Positions 1 to 12,614 of a stretch of 64,000 nt of DNA are shown here, piece by piece (the first letter of the stretch is position 1; each line of letters begins with the position of its first letter). The DNA is from Culex pipiens pallens (Eukaryota > Arthropoda > Insecta > Diptera > Culicidae). The stretch spans positions 9,008,207 through 9,072,206 of the forward strand of contig NC_068937.1 in assembly GCF_016801865.2 (NCBI RefSeq), read 5' to 3'. Position numbers and translations under genes: made by a program. Under the pieces are notes generated by a model. It ran no database searches, was not told the origin of the DNA, and saw only the letters and a list, made by a program, of their open reading frames with translations.

Positions 1-1176
1 AATGATACGTGAAAATCCAAAAATCTGTATCTTTTGAAGGAAATTTTTGATCGATTTGGTGTCTTCGGCAAAGTTGTATGTATGGATATGGACTACACTG
101 GAAAAAATGATACACGGTAAAATAAATTTGGTGATTTTAAATTTAACTTTTTTCACTAAAACTAGATTTGCAAAAAAACACTATTTTTTTTTTTTTATAT
201 GTAATATGTTATGATATGCAAACATTCAATATTACGCCCATTTTAAATGTTAGTCTTGATTTAATTTCATTTAATTTTTGAAAATATTGTATTCGAAAAG
301 ATCAGAAAATTTTACGAATGTTTCATGTTTTAACATTGTAAATCGGACCATTAGTTGCTGAGATATCGACATTAGAAAATGGTGTGTTGTTTGGGTGGGA
401 CTTAGAAAACACCATTTTCCTGTTTTTAAACCTTTGCATGGCAATATCTCAGCAACTATGGGTCGTATCAACAAAGTTCAAGAAAGCAAAATATAGAGAA
501 TTTTCTCAGCTTTCCAATAATATGTTTTTCAAAGGTGGGCAAACATGGGCACTAATTGAAAAAAATGAAAAACTGCGACTATTTTCAAAAAAGTAACCCA
601 AAAATGGTTATAACTTGAAAACGGTGCACTTTATCAAAAATTCACTATAGCACTTTTTGATTGCAAATTCGATTTTAAATCGAAAAATGAAGTTGAAAAA
701 TTTTTGCGACCAATATTCGATTTTTTGAAAAATCTGTATTGATTTCAAAAGATTTTTTGCCCATTCTGGAAATTTCTGAAAAGTTGGCATTTGATGTCCT
801 CTAAAACGTATCAAAAAATAAAAAAAAATCAAAAATAGTGTTTTTTTGCAAATCAAGTTTTAGTGACAAAAAGTTAAATAAAAAATCACCAAAATTTTTT
901 TTACCGTGTATCATTTTTTTCAGTGTAGTCCATATCCATACCTACAACTTTGCCGAAGACACCAAATCGATCAAAAAATTTTTTCAAAAGATACAGATTT
1001 TTGAATTTTCACATATCATTTTTGTATGGACAGCTGCCAAATTTGTATGGGAAATTATGTGGACAAACTAATGATGCAAAATGGCTTCTTTGGGCATACC
1101 GAAGACACCAAAAAAGTTTCAGCCGGATTAAAAAATACAGAAAAAATTGAATGACCGAAATCTCAGAGAATTGCTC
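1..1176. mobile_element. FB1 foldback copy cut by the left window edge
   Basis: Bases 222-1176 form one complete arm (AACATTCAATATTACGCCC through ACCGAAGACACCAAAAAAGT to GAATTGCTC). Bases 1-221 are the inverted, internally deleted other arm (the CTTCGGCAAAGTTGTA and CACTAAAACT blocks). Confidence 0.8.
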
Positions 1177-1377
1177 AGCTACATTATTTTATTAATAAAG
1201 TAAAAATGCTGGTATTTGAAATTGAACGAAAAAATAATCGATTTTGATTGGAATAAACTTAAAAAACTACTTAACTAAATTATTCATACTAAATACTAAC
1301 TTGGTTGTCGTTGATAATGGCCGTTCATCGGTTTTCGATTATAAATACGTTTTTTTCGGAATTTCGAGCATTCCATC

Positions 1378-1530
1378 AAATCGGGCGTCCAATTTTACAT
1401 ATAAGTCCCTTCTACAAAAAATTTCCATCTCATCAACATTTCAAGCTGCAAATTATTGAAAAACATGTTTTTTTCGCATGTTCAAAGTTTCACGCAAATC
1501 GAAGAGGGCCGGGGCAACTGCTTTTTGAAT
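1378..1530 (+). repeat. Dispersed repeat (family with CGCATGTTCAAA)
   Basis: Matches the reverse complement of 18508-18715: GGGCGTC...TTTTACAT, then TCATCA, GCTGCAAATT, TTGAAAAAC, TTTCGCATGTTCAAA, TTTCACGCAAATCGAAGAGG. Two copies are in the window. Confidence 0.7.
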
Positions 1531-1547
1531 TGGTGGAGAATGACTCA

Positions 1548-1954
1548 TTTAGTATTTAGTATTTAGTATTTAGTATTTAGTATTTAGTATTTAGTATTTA
1601 ATATTTAGTATTTAGTATTTAGTATTTAGTATTTAGTATTTAGTATTTAGTATTTAGTATTTAGTATTTAGTATTTAGTATTTAGTATTTAGTATTTAGT
1701 ATTTAGTATTTAGTATTTAGTATTTAGTATTTAGTATTTAGTATTTAGTATTTAGTATTTAGTATTTAGTAATTAGTATTTAGTATTTAGTATTTAGTAT
1801 TTAGTATTTAGTATTTAGTATTTAGTATTTAGTATTTAGTATTTAGTATTTAGTATTTAGTATTTAGTATTTAGTATTTAGTATTTAGTATTTAGTATTT
1901 AGTATTTAGTATTTAGTATTCAGTATTTAGTATTTAGTATTTAGTATTTAGTAT
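1548..1954 (+). repeat. 7-bp tandem array (AGTATTT)n, about 58 copies
   Basis: Nearly perfect heptamer array with rare variants (AGTAATT, AGTATTC, AATATTT). A short outlying remnant with TAGTATTCAG lies at 2249-2274. Confidence 0.97.
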
Positions 1955-2229
1955 TGAGAGTTACGGAAATTGCTTTCCGCATAATTGATCGACGCCACCA
2001 ACATAGTCAGCACAGCCGACAACAGTAACCCAAACTGCGAACAAAGCTAAACTTCGTTTACCTCGCCGCGATTAAAGCAAGTAACTCGATTAATGCTCAG
2101 TAAGCAAAATCTTAGTACCTCGTGTGTGAGGCTCTGGGGGACTTTTCGATTACAATAAAATCAGAACGTTTTGGACAGTCAAACACAACGCGTTGGCGTT
2201 ATTTATTTCGAAACATCTCCCCTTCTACA
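1955..2229 (+). mobile_element. LTR-like insertion inside the 7-bp array (possible solo LTR)
   Basis: A 275-bp non-repetitive block interrupts the TAGTATT array, which resumes briefly at about 2249-2274. It starts TGAGAG, ends CTTCTACA (TG...CA) and has AATAAA at 2154-2159. No clear target duplication was found and no internal retroviral genes are present, so solo-LTR status is tentative. Confidence 0.35.
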
Positions 2230-2340
2230 ATTGACGTTTTATAACTTTAGTATTTAGTATTCAGTATTCAGTATTATTTTTTCTGTGAAATTTAACCTAA
2301 AATTGAACTAATTTTTTTTGCCGCACTTTTTTTTTATTGG

Positions 2341-2617
2341 ATAAGGCTTTCTAGGCCGAGTGAAAAAAATATAATTCAACCCAGAATTTACGAACTTCTC
2401 GTCACAGTGTCCTGATGTAAACAATGATCGAGCTCGAGCTGTCACAGCCCTGTGAAGTATTTTGGCTGACATATCGGGCGGTCAGTCAAAAAAACCAGCT
2501 AGAAGACGCCTGACAAAAAACTTTTGCTAGAAAGAGATAGGAAATCTGATGCAAACAAACGCTCAGCTGCCATGTAAACATACTTTGAATGTGTTATTTC
2601 TGACCAGAAAGCCTTAT
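2341..2617. mobile_element. Small MITE with inverted ATAAGGCTTTCT ends
   Basis: The left end ATAAGGCTTTCT and right end AGAAAGCCTTAT are perfect inverses. The interior of about 250 bp has no coding potential. Confidence 0.6.
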
Positions 2618-3504
2618 AGTGTAAATGTCAATCATTAGTTAACAAAAAAAATATTACGGTAACGTATGTTGAATTTTAGCTTGTTTTCGAAATATTTTAT
2701 CAAGTTCAAAATTATTATCACAGCAGGAAAATTTATAGTCGGTTGTTAAATTTTGTTCGCACTTAAATTTGAAATAAATTTAATGCAACTTGTTTGTGGA
2801 AATAATTGTGAAATCAGGTCAACTATATCAGTTTGCTTAAATGAAAAATTCTTATCGTGGGTTAAAATGATTTTCCTTTTCAAATATTCATGTGTTATTT
2901 GTCTGTGCGTCCAAAGGGCTCTGCCTCTGCGTCGGATGATATACGTTTTAATTTATAATGATTCAACCTCGCCTGTACCCTCGCCTACACGTGGAAAGCG
3001 ACCGGAACACACGCCATACGCACACTTACGCGGGTCGCGTTACACACACATAGTACGCTTACACGCTTATCGGGGAATGGAAGCCGTTACGATGGCGAAG
3101 GGAAATGCGCGCATGGAGTGGTGAATGTGTTTATTAGAAAATGATTGATGATTTTAATTAGTTGGTACGTGAGCTTCCGGTTGGGACCTACACCAGAATC
3201 ACTTTAAACAAAACTGAGAGTTGATAGATTGTTTAAATATTTTTAGAATAAAAAGTTTTTTTTTGCATCTTTTGACAAAACATAAAGTTTTATCCAAATA
3301 AAAATATATCTATGAGAATCTAAAAAATCAGCTTGAAGTTTACGTCATATTAGCACAAAATATTATTGTAACTTTAGAAATTCCCTACTGGGCATTCGAG
3401 AGGAAGGGCGAATGAAGTTAGTCAGCTACTGGCCAGTTGTGGTAACGACCAGCCTCTACTTGACGATTACTAATTTTGAATCATACTTTATTTAAAAAAA
3501 AGAA
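2618..3504. other. Unique AT-rich DNA, no gene seen
   Basis: A more GC-rich patch at 2900-3130 has an open frame of 123 codons, but its start region is AT-rich intergenic-looking sequence and it matches no family I know. Nothing else was recognised. Confidence 0.5.
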
Positions 3505-4271
3505 AATTATGAGTACGGTGCCAACCTTGGTGTATAGGACTCCATCGTACCGCTGTAAAGAGATCCCAAAAGACAGTTCGGCAGTCCGCTCGACGTGCAC
3601 ATTGTACTACAGTCGACTCTCTGGCTGTCGATCTTCCTGATTTCAATATTGCTCCATCTACCGATGAAATTTTCAGTCCCTTCAAACTGCATACTACGAT
3701 TCTCTTCATTCCTCGATATTTTTTCTTGCTTGAAGGATCTCTTCCTCGACGGTCCCTTGAATCAATTTTACTCTAAAAATCTTTTCTGGTTGTCAATAAT
3801 TTCATATTCTCATGGCTTGCATAGACATTTTTCTTTGAGAAACGAAGCTTTGAAGGGTGTTTGACATTTGTTTGTATTTTCAATCGAGTCTTCATTTTGC
3901 ATCGTTCTGTAAACTGATGATTCTCATCCTCGACGGTCCCTTGGATATTGACAACCAGAGAGTTGATTGTATTGTCTTTTGCAAGCAGAACATAGCCAAA
4001 CTTTTCAGCACCCACAGCAAACGTCAAATCAATACAAATTGCTACCAGATCTCTCCCGGAAAAAATCCGGTTGCAATTTGTGCTGATTTGACGTTTGCTG
4101 AGGGTGCCAAAATGCTTGGTTACTGCTTGCAAAAGACAATTGCGTGTATGACACGAAAAAAGATTGAGGTTAAGGTGCGTCGGGCCATCTGCCGAACTGT
4201 CATTTGGACTCTCTTTACAGCGGTACATGGGGGTCATGTACATCAAGGTTGGCATAGTAGTTACAAAAATT
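3505..4271. mobile_element. Foldback repeat with about 95-bp inverted ends
   Basis: The outer arms mirror each other: GCCAACCTTGGTGTA / CATCAAGGTTGGC, CCGCTGTAAAGAGA / CTCTTTACAGCGG, GACAGTTCGGCAG / CTGCCGAACTGTC. An inner direct repeat CTCGACGGTCCCTTG occurs at about 3748 and 3932. A smaller palindrome (CAAACGTCAAATCA / TGATTTGACGTTTG) sits at 4019-4100. The open frames over it show no recognisable domain. Confidence 0.7.
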
Positions 4272-4884
4272 ATAAAAGCGTAACCAATAAATATTTAAAT
4301 TTAAAAAAATCTTCAATCCACCCAAATCTGGCGAAGCAAAGTCTCTTCCAACCGAAAGTTCATTTTTCACTGTCAGTTCGACATGCAAGGCTAAGAAACA
4401 ATGTGTGATAAATTTCGACCACTTTCTCGAGCAAAACACATTAATTTATTATCGCCACGTTCAATTAACGACAGTGTGCTCAAGGAGCGAGCTCACACAC
4501 ATGAAGCCACCCTCCATCTCGATGGGGTAAAGTTTCACATTTTGCACTAAAATCTGACGTAAAAATCAAAACACCACATCACCCTACCCCTTCTAATTTT
4601 CCTTTTTATAATGACTAAAGTTTCGCAACACTTTCATTAGTTCGTACACCCACCACACTCGAGCTTCTCTCAAGAGAAGCCCATTGATAAGGAGAATGCC
4701 GGCCAAAATTGATGATCCCTAGTTGGAGCGCTCCCCGAACGGGGGGAAGCAGGGCCCGTAAATTGAATAACACTCTCCCGAGGAACCTGCCTCAGCTCTC
4801 AACTCTATAATTCATGGCCACCGGTCGCCGTTCCGGGAGGGGGGAAAACAAAAGGAGTACCGTGCAACGGGTGAAGTTTGGTCG
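4272..4884. other. Unique DNA, no gene seen
   Basis: Moderately GC-rich before the satellite (4480-4880), with no credible coding frame or known repeat. It ends in a G-rich patch just before the 9-bp array. Confidence 0.5.
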
Positions 4885-7800
4885 TCAAAAATGACAAAAA
4901 TGACAAAAATGACAAAAATGACAAAAATGACAAAAATGACAAAAATGACAAAAATGACAAAAATGACAAAAATGACAAAAATGACAAAAATGACAAAAAT
5001 GACAAAAATGACAAAAATGACAAAAATGACAAAAATGACAAAAATGACAAAAATGACAAAAATGACAAAAATGACAAAAATGACAAAAATGACAAAAATG
5101 ACAAAAATGACAAAAATGACAAAAATGACAAAAATGACAAAAATGACAAAAATGACAAAAATGACAAAAATGACAAAAATGACAAAAATGACAAAAATGA
5201 CAAAAATGACAAAAATGACAAAAATGACAAAAATGACAAAAATGACAAAAATGACAAAAATGACAAAAATGACAAAAATGACAAAAATGACAAAAATGAC
5301 AAAAATGACAAAAATGACAAAAATGACAAAAATGACAAAAATGACAAAAATGACAAAAATGACAAAAATGACAAAAATGACAAAAATGACAAAAATGACA
5401 AAAATGACAAAAATGACAAAAATGACAAAAATGACAAAAATGACAAAAATGACAAAAATGACAAAAATGACAAAAATGACAAAAATGACAAAAATGACAA
5501 AAATGACAAAAATGACAAAAATGACAAAAATTACAAAAATTACAAAAATGACAAAAATGACAAAAATGACAAAAATGACAAAAATGACAAAAATGGCAAA
5601 AATGACAAAAATGACAAAAATGACAAAAATGACAAAAATGACAAAAATGACAAAAATGACAAAAATGGCAAAAATGACAAAAATGACAAAAATGACAAAA
5701 ATGACAAAAATGACAAAAATGACAAAAATGACAAAAATGACAAAAATGACAAAAATGACAAAAATGACAAAAATGACAAAAATGACAAAAATGACAAAAA
5801 TGACAAAAATGACAAAAATGACAAAAATGACAAAAATTACAAAAATGACAAAAATGACAAAAATGACAAAAATGACAAAAATGACAAAAATGACAAAAAT
5901 GACAAAAATGACAAAAATGACAAAAATGACAAAAATGACAAAAATGACAAAAATGACAAAAATGACAAAAATGACAAAAATGACAAAAATGACAAAAATG
6001 ACAAAAATTACAAAAATGACAAAAATGACAAAAATGACAAAAATGACAAAAATGACAAAAATGACAAAAATGACAAAAATGACAAAAATGACAAAAATGA
6101 CAAAAATGACAAAAATGACAAAAATGACAAAAATGACAAAAATGACAAAAATGACAAAAATGACAAAAATGACAAAAATGACAAAAATGACAAAAATGAC
6201 AAAAATGACAAAAATGACAAAAATGACAAAAATGACAAAAATGACAAAAATGACAAAAATGACAAAAATGACAAAAATGACAAAAATGACAAAAATGACA
6301 AAAATGACAAAAATGACAAAAATGACAAAAATGACAAAAATGACAAAAATGACAAAAATGACAAAAATGACAAAAATGACAAAAATGACAAAAATGACAA
6401 AAATGACAAAAATGACAAAAATGACAAAAATGACAAAAATGACCAAATTGACAAAAATTACAAAAATTACAAAATTGACAAAAATTACAAAATTGACAAA
6501 AATGACAAAAATGGCAAAAATGACAAAAATGACAAAAATGACAAAAATGACAAAAATGACAAAAATGACAAAAATGACAAAAATGACAAAAATGACAAAA
6601 ATGACAAAAATGACAAAAATGACAAAAATGACAAAAATGACAAAAATGACAAAAATGACAAAAATGACAAAAATGACAAAAATGACAAAAATGACAAAAA
6701 TGACAAAAATGACAAAAATGACAAAAATGACAAAAATGACAAAAATGACAAAAATGACAAAAATGACAAAAATGACAAAAATGACAAAAATGACAAAAAT
6801 GACAAAAATGACAAAAATGACAAAAATGACAAAAATGACAAAAATGACAAAAATGACAAAAATGACAAAAATGACAAAAATGACAAAAATGACAAAAATG
6901 ACAAAAATGACAAAAATGACAAAAATGACAAAAATGACAAAAATGACAAAAATGACAAAAATGACAAAAATGACAAAAATGACAAAAATGACAAAAATGA
7001 CAAAAATGACAAAAATGACAAAAATGACAAAAATGGCAAAAATGACAAAAATGACAAAAATGACAAAAATGACAAAAATGACAAAAATGACAAAAATGAC
7101 AAAAATGACAAAAATGACAAAAATGACAAAAATGACAAAAATGACAAAAATGACAAAAATGACAAAAATGACAAAAATGACAAAAATGACAAAAATGACA
7201 AAAATGACAAAAATGACAAAAATGACAAAAATGACAAAAATGACAAAAATGACAAAAATGACAAAAATGACAAAAATGACAAAAATGACAAAAATGACAA
7301 AAATGACAAAAATGACAAAAATGACAAAAATGACAAAAATGACAAAAATGACAAAAATGACAAAAATGACAAAAATGACAAAAATGACAAAAATGACAAA
7401 AATGACAAAAATGACCAAATTGACAAAAATTACAAAAATTACAAAATTGACAAAAATTACAAAATTGACAAAAATTACAAAAATGACAAAAATGACAAAA
7501 ATGACAAAAATGACAAAAATGACAAAAATGGCAAAAATGGCAAAAATGACAAAAATGACAAAAATGACAAAAATGACAAAAATGACAAAAATGACAAAAA
7601 TGACAAAAATGACAAAAATGACAAAAATGACAAAAATGACAAAAATGACAAAAATGACAAAAATGACAAAAATGACAAAAATGACAAAAATGACAAAAAT
7701 GACAAAAATGACAAAAATGACAAAAATGACAAAAATGACAAAAATGACAAAAATGTCAAAAATGTCAAAAATGACAAAAATGACAAAAATGACAAAAATG

Positions 7801-8404
7801 ACAAAAATGACAAAAATGACAAAAATGACAAAAATGACAAAAATGACAAAAATGACAAAAATGACAAAAATGACAAAAATGACAAAAATGACAAAAATGA
7901 CAAAAATGACAAAAATGACAAAAATGACAAAAATGACAAAAATGACAAAAATGACAAAAATGACAAAAATGACAAAAATGACAAAAATGACAAAAATGAC
8001 AAAAATGACAAAAATGACAAAAATGTCAAAAATGTCAAAAATGTCAAAAATGTCAAAAATGTCAAAAATGTCAAAAATGTCAAAAATGTCAAAAATGTCA
8101 AAAATGTTAAAAATGTCAAAAATGTCAAAAATGTCAAAAATGTCAAAAATGTCAAAAATGTCAAAAATGTCAAAAATGTCAAAAATGTCAAAAATGTCAA
8201 AAATGTTAAAAATGTTAAAAATGTCAAAAATGTCAAAAATGTCAAAAATGTCAAAAATGTCAAAAATGTCAAAAATGTCAAAAATGTCAAAAATGTCAAA
8301 AATGTCAAAAATGTCAAAAATGTCAAAAATGTCAAAAATGTCAAAAATGTCAAAAATGTCAAAAATGTCAAAAATAACAAAAATAACAAAAATGACAAAA
8401 ATGT
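4885..8404 (+). repeat. 9-bp satellite (AAAAATGAC)n, about 390 copies, 3.5 kb
   Basis: A continuous nonamer array. Variants are TGGC, TTAC, TTGAC and TGTC units. TGTC variants are homogenised into one block at about 8022-8372. A rare composite stretch starting GACCAAATTGAC occurs at 6441 and 7413, exactly 972 bp (108 units) apart, showing internal segmental duplication. Because nine is a multiple of three and the unit lacks stops in most frames, very long artificial frames (KND, TKM, SFL, VIF repeats) exist. They are not genes. Confidence 0.98.
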
Positions 8405-9340
8405 TGCTCCAGTAAAATCGTGTGGCGAAAACGCCTGAAGTTATGCAAATAGGATTTTCTTACAAATTTCAAACTTTTTCTCAGTTTCGTTCGATGTCTA
8501 AGTTACGGTAGCAAAACACACACTTTAAATTATTTTATTTTCTATAAAATGTACTTCTCGTCCTCTTCCCTCCAGACTGGTCTGCTTTTTAATGAAAGAC
8601 GACGACGATGCAGCACAAAACATGAATAAATGTATGCACGTAAAATGAATAAGGACAAAGCGGCAAAAACGGGACTTTTGAAAAAGGCGAAGAAGGAGGA
8701 GCAGCAGCTCCTCGTTTGGATAAATACCAACTATCTGGAGCGGGACGGGTCATGACTAAGCCAGATCAAGGGACTCTGCTCTGGACGCAAAGGATGGGAA
8801 AAAAGGGTTTAAATTAAGCGACGAGCTGGGCTCGAGTTTTTCCCTCGTTTTCTGGGGGTGATTTACAGCGCTGTGAAGAAGTGGTCACTGTTGAGTTTCG
8901 GAGGGTTTGGCAGGGTGATTTTGGAAATTCAAATTTTGAGCAACCCTACCAACTATCTTCCCTAATCCACGACAAGATTCTTCCCCGGGTTCTGCTGGTC
9001 GTCTGTGGAAAATTTACGCCATTTCCATCAAGGGAACGAGGACCAAGTCTTCTAAAAAAGGATTTGCTGGAGAGAAAAAAACTCCACCCAACTGCATGGT
9101 TTGCAAGCTCATACTGTTTTTCCCCCGGACGAGGAGGATTTTCTTGCTCAAACCCGGAAACTGTGCAGAGCAGCCTTGGAAACGGAGCAAACCACAAAAT
9201 TGTTGAACCAAGTCTCATGAGCGTTTTATTTTATTCGTTCCTCGAGCGCTCCAGTGAGTCTGAGCCAAGCCATGGAAGAGTGAACGATGCAGAATTTATG
9301 GTTCTTTGCCTGTTTTTTGGGGTCTAGCTTACTCCACTGG
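8405..9340. other. Unique, relatively GC-rich island, no gene recognised
   Basis: High-complexity sequence with a 148-codon plus-strand frame at 8881-9327. The frame has overlapping antisense frames and no domain or signal peptide, so coding is not supported. A regulatory island is equally possible. Confidence 0.45.
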
Positions 9341-11589
9341 GGTATGTTTTTTGAAATTATGTGTTATTTTCTATTTTTATTTATTCGTTCAAATTAGTTT
9401 TTCTAAAATTTGCAATCTCAAAAAAAAAAACTTTACTCACTAGTCAGCAACCCAGAATAGATAATTTAGGGGAAACTAGTTGCATGTGTAATTATTTGTT
9501 TACCTTTGTTATGGAAACTTCAACTTAGCGTATAGTTTGAAACATTCCGTACTTTTTCATTGTATAAGATATAAACTTGTCCATGGATTTAAATTCGTAC
9601 GCTACGAGCAATTTTCTATAATTTAGGTAAATGTAGATAAGCATTTAGATCCGCCTGATTTGAATGCTGCAGGAATTTTTTTTCTGCAAACATAATTTTT
9701 TTTAACTGAAAAAGTCTAAAATATAAGACAAAAATTATAACTACTAAAGAAGGTTTTGAATCACTATACTAATTCAAAGAAATTTGTTCTTTAAAGTTAT
9801 GCCAAAAGTATAAAACGATTTCCTTGCTATGATATATCGTGTTAAATAGCAAGATCTTGTTAGAAAAAAAAAAGGTTCTGAATACCTTTTTAATTAGTAT
9901 GATACAATATAGACATTCCCAGGAATTCTTATTTAGTAAAGATTTCTAATTTTCAAAAGTACTAGGTAAGAGGCCCGCGATGTGATTTTTTGTGGCCCGC
10001 GTACCCATTTTGAATGATCATGTAAAATGGTCCTCTGACGAATCTGTTAGTGATTTTATAATTGCTTAAGAAGTGAGGTTATGTTAATGCTTTTTGTGAA
10101 TTTTGTGAAGTTTTTGTTAGTATAAAACTAATGGTTTTTCCATACTTTGATCACAATTATATGAAACTAAAATTGTGTTCAAAAATCCATCTAATTGAAA
10201 TAATGTAGGAAACACGTTAAAATTTTATTAAAAAGAATCAATTTTGTCAAAATTTTCATCAAATATTTTTAGATCTGAGTTATAGAACGTTCGAAATTGA
10301 TTAAAGCACGAAACTGTTAAGATATCCAACAAAATCCTCAAGCAACTATTTATTATAAAGATTGAACATTATTCAAAAATAAAATTACACACTTTTACAA
10401 CGTTTGTGTCACTCCTTCTAAAATATATTTAAAAATCAATTAAAATACAACCTTTTAACTTTCGTTATGTTTGTGAAATCACGATTGTTGAGGCACGAAA
10501 GTTGCAATGAAAAGCAGTAAAATAATATTTTTGTGGGTATTATTTTTAGTTTTCTGTTTTTTTTTTTAAATTTAACCAACTGATTGGAGGCTTTATTGTA
10601 CAAAACTGTTTTTTTGTGTTGTAATATTTAAATGACGAAAATGTTCGAAAAATACCTGAAATAAAAAATAAAACCTAAAACAATAGAAGATTTTTTCCAA
10701 TTCTATAGATTGATGTTTTTTTCATTTTTTACATTATACAGGTTATGCCTTTTTAAGCAAATCAAAATATCTGTTAATTTAAGATATTTTTTACAATCTG
10801 TGATCTCATAATTCATAAAACCGTTACAAATATTTTTCACAGTCAACTCTTAAAAAATGGTTTCGTCTGAACTTTTTTTCTTTTAAAAACTAATGATTGA
10901 CTGTAAGTGTATAATTCATTGTGCAACAATTGAACTGTTGAAATTCTGGCTTGTAATTTCGATTATTATCCCCCCCCCCTCGATCTCAGCCAGAGCCGAG
11001 GGACAAACAATTTGTTTTTTTTTTGCAAAATTACAATTATTTTGGCTACAACTAGAACTGCTTTATGAGACATTAAAAATTATTTAAATAGAATTAGTTA
11101 AAACATTCAAAACCATTCAAATAGCCAAATTATGATCATGTTAACAAAACTCTCAAAATTGGGTTAAAAAAATATTGACTGAAACTTCAATTTAAAAAAA
11201 ATAATGTAAACTCGATTGTATACCATTAAGAATACATCGTTGATTCCTTATTTTATTTTTTAAAATAATGATGTGTGATACTTTTAATTACGATAATCAG
11301 GTTAGAAGTTTGAAAACCATTGTTAAGTTTATTAAACAACCCATAAATGAATAAACTCTACACAATTAAAGTGTAGTTAGTTGAGCTGGTTATGTTTTGT
11401 TTTGATTTTTTTCCTCTTATTTTAACCAAGTCATTGATGATATTCTAGCTAAGGTCATACCTCCAAACTCTCCTCTTAGTGTGAAATATTAAGAAAAAAA
11501 TCAGTGAAAAATCAGCAACATTGCAGCCACAAAGTAACTACATAGCAAAATAATCTAGTTTATACCAGATTTTATAAAATCAATTAAAC
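9341..11589. other. AT-rich DNA, no gene or clear repeat
   Basis: Long A/T-rich stretch with homopolymer runs and a C9 run at about 10971. No credible coding frame was seen. Confidence 0.5.
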
Positions 11590-11748
11590 CTGGGTTTTTT
11601 TTTTTTGAAAAGGACCAATAAACCAAATTTACAGTTTTTGCTTTTTGGGTGTTTTTCAATACCCCTGACTCAAGGCGGTTCTAAAAACACCCAAAAAGCA
11701 AAAACTGGAAATTTGGTTTATTGGTCCTTTTAAAAAAAAAACTCCAGA
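11590..11748. repeat. Short perfect palindromic element
   Basis: The arms GGACCAATAAACCAAATTT and AAATTTGGTTTATTGGTCC, plus CTTTTTGGGTGTTTTT and AAAAACACCCAAAAAG, pair across a short centre at about 11665-11680. Confidence 0.85.
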
Positions 11749-12614
11749 AATATACTTAAGCGTTGTAAATTTTCCTAGACTTGCCAAGTGAGCATTTTTT
11801 TAGTTTTTGCTGCATAACAAACTTAAGACTTCCAAAATTATGAATTTAGTTTTTTTAAACTAACTTAGAAATCGAGTCACTTCAATTTCAAACCCCCAGT
11901 GCCATCTTTTGCTCGGTTCACGAAACAACCCTTCTCCCACCCCTTTTACCAATACCACCGCCGTCACTCAATCGCAAAGAAAAGAAACTTTCAAGAAAAG
12001 AATTTCGCGCCCGCGAACTCACTTCCGTTTTCCACCACAGCACTCATTTCACAGCGCATTAAAAGAATTTTGCAACCCTCACCCACACAAACCCACCCTT
12101 TCCCTTCAGCGAGAAGTCATGTCTCAGACATTTTCCCCTCCATCAAAGTAACCCACCCACACATCCAAGCAAGCCACCCTCGCCGATTTCTTGAAGTAAC
12201 TTTTTTTCCCGAAAAGCGAAGAGAGAATGAGGGGAAAAACTCAAGGAAAACTTGGCGTTGAAAAAAATGAGTCGCGAGCGGACGCAAGAAAATTGTCTTA
12301 GCTTTCGGTGAGAAAATAAAAATGAGAGAAAAAACGGCGTGAGAAAAAGTTCGCCATTAGTTGCGGAGCTTTTCGCGAGATGTCGCGTCGTTTAAGAAAT
12401 TGATTCAATGTGCGTTTTTTCACGCGGATTTTTGATTGACAGATTGTTTGCTATTTTTTATGATTGGTGGTGAAATTCGCCATTTCAAGCTGTCACAGCT
12501 TGCTGTGAGTGTTTCTCTGGCGCAGTAATGACACCCACACGTCATCGTTATCAATCGCGGCCTACTACCACCACGTTGGAAAAGTTCTTCCGCTCGTAAA
12601 TATAAACCAATCGC
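11749..12614. other. Non-coding DNA leading into the Runt-site cluster
   Basis: Complexity and GC rise from about 11890. CCCACCC-type and CACACA motifs are frequent at 11930-12180. Open frames here lack family motifs. Confidence 0.45.

Noticed and set aside
950..1150. Recurring small frame MPKTPNRSKNSFKRYRFLNFH (also at 54511, 56247, 62151)
   Set aside because: Recurs only because the FB1 foldback recurs. The other strand and arm lengths show it is repeat DNA, not a small gene family.
1548..1955. Interstitial telomere repeat
   Set aside because: The unit is AGTATTT, not TTAGG, and Diptera lack the TTAGG telomere repeat.
3773..4408. 160- and 183-codon frames on opposite strands
   Set aside because: They lie within a palindromic foldback and mirror one another; no protein family is recognised.
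4812..8438. Open frames up to 1186 codons on both strands (KND, TKM, VIF, SFL repeats)
   Set aside because: They are a necessary result of a 9-bp unit without stops. All frames are open at once and no non-repetitive protein sequence is attached.
8881..9327. 148-codon plus-strand frame
   Set aside because: No domain, no signal peptide, and overlapping antisense frames; unique DNA of this GC level gives such frames by chance.
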